Source: Burkholderiales bacterium
GTDB taxonomy: Bacteria > Pseudomonadota > Gammaproteobacteria > Burkholderiales > Burkholderiaceae_D
Direction of reading: 5' to 3'
Assembly (NCBI GenBank): GCA_016197345.1
Contig: JACPVY010000246.1
Coordinates: forward strand, 1 to 7,180
Length of the DNA stretch: 7,180 bases
Part shown: positions 5,101 to 7,180 of the stretch, piece by piece
Position numbering within the stretch: position 1 is the stretch's first letter
Layout: the number at the start of each line of letters is the position of its first letter
Program-made: the position numbers and the translations under genes
Notes under the pieces: model-generated
The model's database searches: none
What the model was told of the DNA's origin: nothing
Seen by the model: only the letters and a program-made list of their open reading frames with translations

Positions 5101-5128
5101 AATCTAGGGCAAGTAGGGCTAAAGTCAA
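5101..5128 (-). promoter_or_regulatory. Sigma70-type promoter for the coiled-coil protein gene
   Basis: On the minus strand TTGACT (5128-5123) and TAGATT (5106-5101) are 16 bases apart, matching five and four of six consensus positions. The leader to ATG 5011 would be about 80-85 nt. It points away from the gene at 5497, so this region drives two divergent genes. Confidence 0.5.
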
Positions 5129-5347
5129 CCGCTATTTGTGCCGCTAAGCTAGATAGCTGCGCGTTCGTCCTTTCCCACAAGCGTGGTCATCATATCAAAG
5201 CCCGACAAAAAAAACAGTGGGCCAGAACTATAACGATGGCAAAACAGAATTGCCACGCGGAAATTAAAATCCCCAAACTGCCACTTTTTTCAGCAGAAAA
5301 TTCCTTTTTACTTTATACTGCCGGGTTTGCCCTTGCTTCCATACGCA
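5129..5347. other. Non-coding part of the divergent promoter region
   Basis: The full gap between genes is 5012-5496. The open frames here, including one from TTG 5041 to 5376, have no ribosome site and no recognisable protein. TGGCAA (5237-5242) and TTGCCA (5250-5255) form a 6-bp inverted repeat with a 7-base spacer, a possible regulator site. TATACT at 5314-5319 is a good -10 by sequence but lacks a fitting -35. No RNA gene was seen. Confidence 0.4.
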
Positions 5348-5377
5348 TTGACAGGCATGCTTGGCTGTTAATTTAGC
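5348..5377 (+). promoter_or_regulatory. Weak candidate promoter for the small exported protein and miaB
   Basis: TTGACA at 5348-5353 is a perfect -35, but the best -10 candidates downstream (TAATTT 5369-5374, TTTAGC 5372-5377) are poor. It lies 120-150 bases before ATG 5497. TATACT at 5314-5319 is an alternative -10 for the same transcript. Confidence 0.28.
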
Positions 5378-5496
5378 TGCTGATTTGCTAGCTTCTTTTC
5401 ACCCCGCTAGCACTCTGTTTTTTCTGCAAAATGAAGCACTTAGCGCACGCGCACCGCACCATCGCGACTGCGGCGCTCGCCTCGGAGGAATTCGTT

Positions 5497-5886
5497 ATGA
5501 AGCTTGAAGCCAGACCACACAACACGCGTTTTTTTCTTGGCCTTTTTGCAGGCTTGCTTTTGAGCTTGCTGTTTGCCACCACGCCGTTCGCCCAAGAACG
5601 CGAATTCCATCCCAAAACCAAGGCCGCCATCATGACGACGGCGATTTATCCGAATATCTTGATCAATGGCCAACGCCGCTTTCTCGCTGCGAATGCGCAA
5701 ATACGCAATCTCGATAACACCATCGTCACCCCGAATTCCATCATCGACGGCAATTACCCGATACGCTATCTCGAAAACGATAGCGGTGAAATCTACCGCG
5801 TCTGGCTACTGACCGCCGATGAAGCGGCGGCGGCGCATGCGACGATGGGCCAAGGACCACAGCCAGATATCATCCGCATCCGCTAA
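5497..5886 (+). CDS. Small exported protein upstream of miaB, unknown function
   Basis: The 129-residue protein has an N-terminal signal: a basic start ([11 protein letters not shown]), a hydrophobic segment ([15 protein letters not shown], about 12-26), then ATTPFAQ where signal peptidase could cut near residues 32-33. The mature domain (about 34-129) has the pattern [36 protein letters not shown] and [14 protein letters not shown]. This recalls a small periplasmic family of betaproteobacteria with a G-x-x-x-x-L-x-x-x-A-x-I-R block and an ending VWILT-x-x-E, though several positions differ; that is memory, not a search. The start is ATG 5497 because GGAGG lies eight bases upstream; an in-frame ATG at 5431 adds 22 residues before the signal. 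The stop is 58 bases before miaB with no terminator between, so co-transcription is likely. No enzyme motif is visible. Confidence 0.72.
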   Translation: MKLEARPHNTRFFLGLFAGLLLSLLFATTPFAQEREFHPKTKAAIMTTAIYPNILINGQRRFLAANAQIRNLDNTIVTPNSIIDGNYPIRYLENDSGEIYRVWLLTADEAAAAHATMGQGPQPDIIRIR

Positions 5887-5944
5887 GATTATTCGCTGCT
5901 TTTTATTTACACCCTGCTTTCTGAATCGCTACCTCACACCGACC

Positions 5945-7180
5945 ATGCAAAAAAAAGTATTTATCAAGACCTTCGGCTGCCAAATGAACGAGTACGACTC
6001 GGACAAAATGGTGGACGTACTCGGCCAATCTGAGCAAATGATACGCACCGACCGCCCGGAGGACGCTGACGTTATCTTGCTCAACACATGCTCGGTGCGC
6101 GAAAAAGCGCAGGAAAAAGTGTTCTCTGATCTAGGCCGTTTGCGCGAATTGAAGCGCGATAAGCCGGATTTGCTGATCGGCGTCGGTGGTTGCGTCGCCT
6201 CGCAAGAAGGCGAAGCGATCATCAAACGTGCGCCCTATGTCGATATGGTGTTCGGACCACAAACCTTGCATCGCTTGCCGCAATTGATTTCGGATAGACG
6301 CAATTCTGGCCGCTCGCAAGTCGATATTAGCTTCCCTGAAATTGAAAAATTCGATCATTTGCCACCCGCCAAAGTCGAAGGCGCTAGCGCATTTGTTTCG
6401 ATCATGGAAGGTTGCAGCAAATATTGCAGTTATTGCGTGGTGCCCTACACCCGTGGCGAAGAAGTCTCGCGCCGCTTTGAAGATGTGCTGACTGAAGTGG
6501 CGGGCTTAGCGGCGCAAGGCGTGAAAGAAATCACGCTATTAGGACAAAACGTGAATGCCTTCCGCGGCGCAATGCAAACGCTAGACGACAATGGCGAGCC
6601 AGAAATTGCCGACTTTGCGCTCTTGATTGAATACATTGCCGAAATCGACGGCATCGAGCGCATCCGCTTCGTCACCAGCCATCCGAAAGAATTCACCCAG
6701 CGCTTGATCGACTGCTATGCCAAGATTCCAAAACTGGTCAATCACCTGTATTTGCCGGCGCAGCATGGCTCGGATCGGGTATTAGCGGCGATGAAGCGTG
6801 GCTATACCTCACTCGAATACAAATCCATCATCCGTCGCATTCGTGAAGTGCGCCCTGATATCGAAATTTCGTCTGACTTTATCGTTGGTTTCCCCGGCGA
6901 AACCGAAGAAGATTTCCGCGCCATGATGAAATTTATCAAGGACATGGATTTTGATAATAGCTTTAGCTTTGTCTTCAGCCCACGCCCCGGCACGCCAGCG
7001 GCCAACTTGGAAGACGATACGCCAGCCGATTTGAAATTGCGTCGCCTGCAAGAATTGCAAGCCTTGATCGACGCTAATATCAAGCGCCATAGCGAGGCGA
7101 TGGTCGGCAAAACTTACAAAATTTTGGTCGAAGGTGCGGCGAAAAAAGGCACGAATGATATGCAAGGCCGCGCTGAAAAT
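5945..7180 (+). CDS. miaB: MiaB, tRNA methylthiotransferase (3' end outside window)
   Basis: This radical-SAM enzyme adds a methylthio group at C2 of N6-isopentenyladenosine-37 in tRNAs reading UNN codons, a reading-accuracy modification made in the cytoplasm. Of about 445 residues, 412 are present. The N-terminal domain holds Cys12 ([11 protein letters not shown]), Cys49 ([11 protein letters not shown]) and Cys83 ([11 protein letters not shown]), which bind the auxiliary 4Fe-4S cluster that supplies sulfur. The radical-SAM motif C157-x3-C161-x2-C164 ([10 protein letters not shown]) binds the SAM cluster. Later landmarks are [37 protein letters not shown] and SPRPGTPAA; the TRAM domain, which binds tRNA, begins near residue 385 and is cut by the window end. 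The Cys set and NTCSVREKA separate it from RimO and MtaB. ATG 5945 is the only sensible start, yet no Shine-Dalgarno precedes it (the bases before are CACACCGACC). It probably shares a transcript with the small exported protein. Confidence 0.97.
   Translation, partial: MQKKVFIKTFGCQMNEYDSDKMVDVLGQSEQMIRTDRPEDADVILLNTCSVREKAQEKVFSDLGRLRELKRDKPDLLIGVGGCVASQEGEAIIKRAPYVDMVFGPQTLHRLPQLISDRRNSGRSQVDISFPEIEKFDHLPPAKVEGASAFVSIMEGCSKYCSYCVVPYTRGEEVSRRFEDVLTEVAGLAAQGVKEITLLGQNVNAFRGAMQTLDDNGEPEIADFALLIEYIAEIDGIERIRFVTSHPKEFTQRLIDCYAKIPKLVNHLYLPAQHGSDRVLAAMKRGYTSLEYKSIIRRIREVRPDIEISSDFIVGFPGETEEDFRAMMKFIKDMDFDNSFSFVFSPRPGTPAANLEDDTPADLKLRRLQELQALIDANIKRHSEAMVGKTYKILVEGAAKKGTNDMQGRAEN

Noticed and set aside
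5041..5376. 111-residue plus-strand ORF from TTG 5041
   Set aside because: No ribosome site, spans both divergent promoters, and lacks any domain or signal peptide.
5431..5496. N-terminal extension of the small exported protein to ATG 5431
   Set aside because: GGAGG at 5484-5488 is well placed for ATG 5497, and the extension would bury the signal peptide.
6131..7165. Several minus-strand ORFs inside miaB
   Set aside because: They are shadows of the miaB reading frame, which has all catalytic Cys motifs and no stop through 412 codons.

Overview
The window looks like ordinary chromosomal DNA of a Gram-negative betaproteobacterium. The evidence is a MiaB with the betaproteobacterial-looking PAQHGSD stretch, a PEP-CTERM surface/export protein, a GspG-like pseudopilin remnant, an HDOD signalling protein, and a small periplasmic protein next to miaB of a kind I recall from Burkholderiales/Neisseriales. 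GC content is moderate. Neisseriales (Chitinibacteraceae-like) is my best guess, but this is inference, not something the sequence proves.

Layout. 1-110: very AT-rich DNA (about 17% G+C over the first 120 bases) with no gene. 111-467 (+): a GspG-like pseudopilin whose N-terminal third is missing, i.e. a gene remnant. 468-1099: a gap of more than 600 bases without a conventional gene. It holds a good sigma70-type promoter (683-712), a series of strong RNA hairpins, two very small ORFs (one with an ideal Shine-Dalgarno), a C-rich tract and an intrinsic terminator (1048-1082). I read this as a probable structured transcript of about 365 nt. 1100-1720 (-): secreted PEP-CTERM protein. 1721-2078: upstream region shared by divergent genes. 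2079-3241 (+): two overlapping genes, a small HDOD-associated protein and an HDOD-domain protein, closed by a terminator (3242-3268). 3316-4164 (+): an HSDL2-like short-chain dehydrogenase. 4181-4219: terminator that works for both converging genes. 4235-5011 (-): a hydrophilic coiled-coil protein lacking Cys, Trp, His and internal Met. 5012-5496: promoter region between divergent genes. 5497-5886 (+): small exported protein. 5945-7180 (+): miaB, cut by the window end.

How genes work together. Genes 2079-2399 and 2396-3241 overlap ATGA-style and almost certainly form one regulatory unit. The small exported protein and miaB probably share a transcript, since no terminator lies between them. 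The other genes look like separate transcription units. There is no phage, CRISPR, transposase, rRNA or tRNA gene in view. The part most worth a second look is the structured intergenic segment 683-1083.
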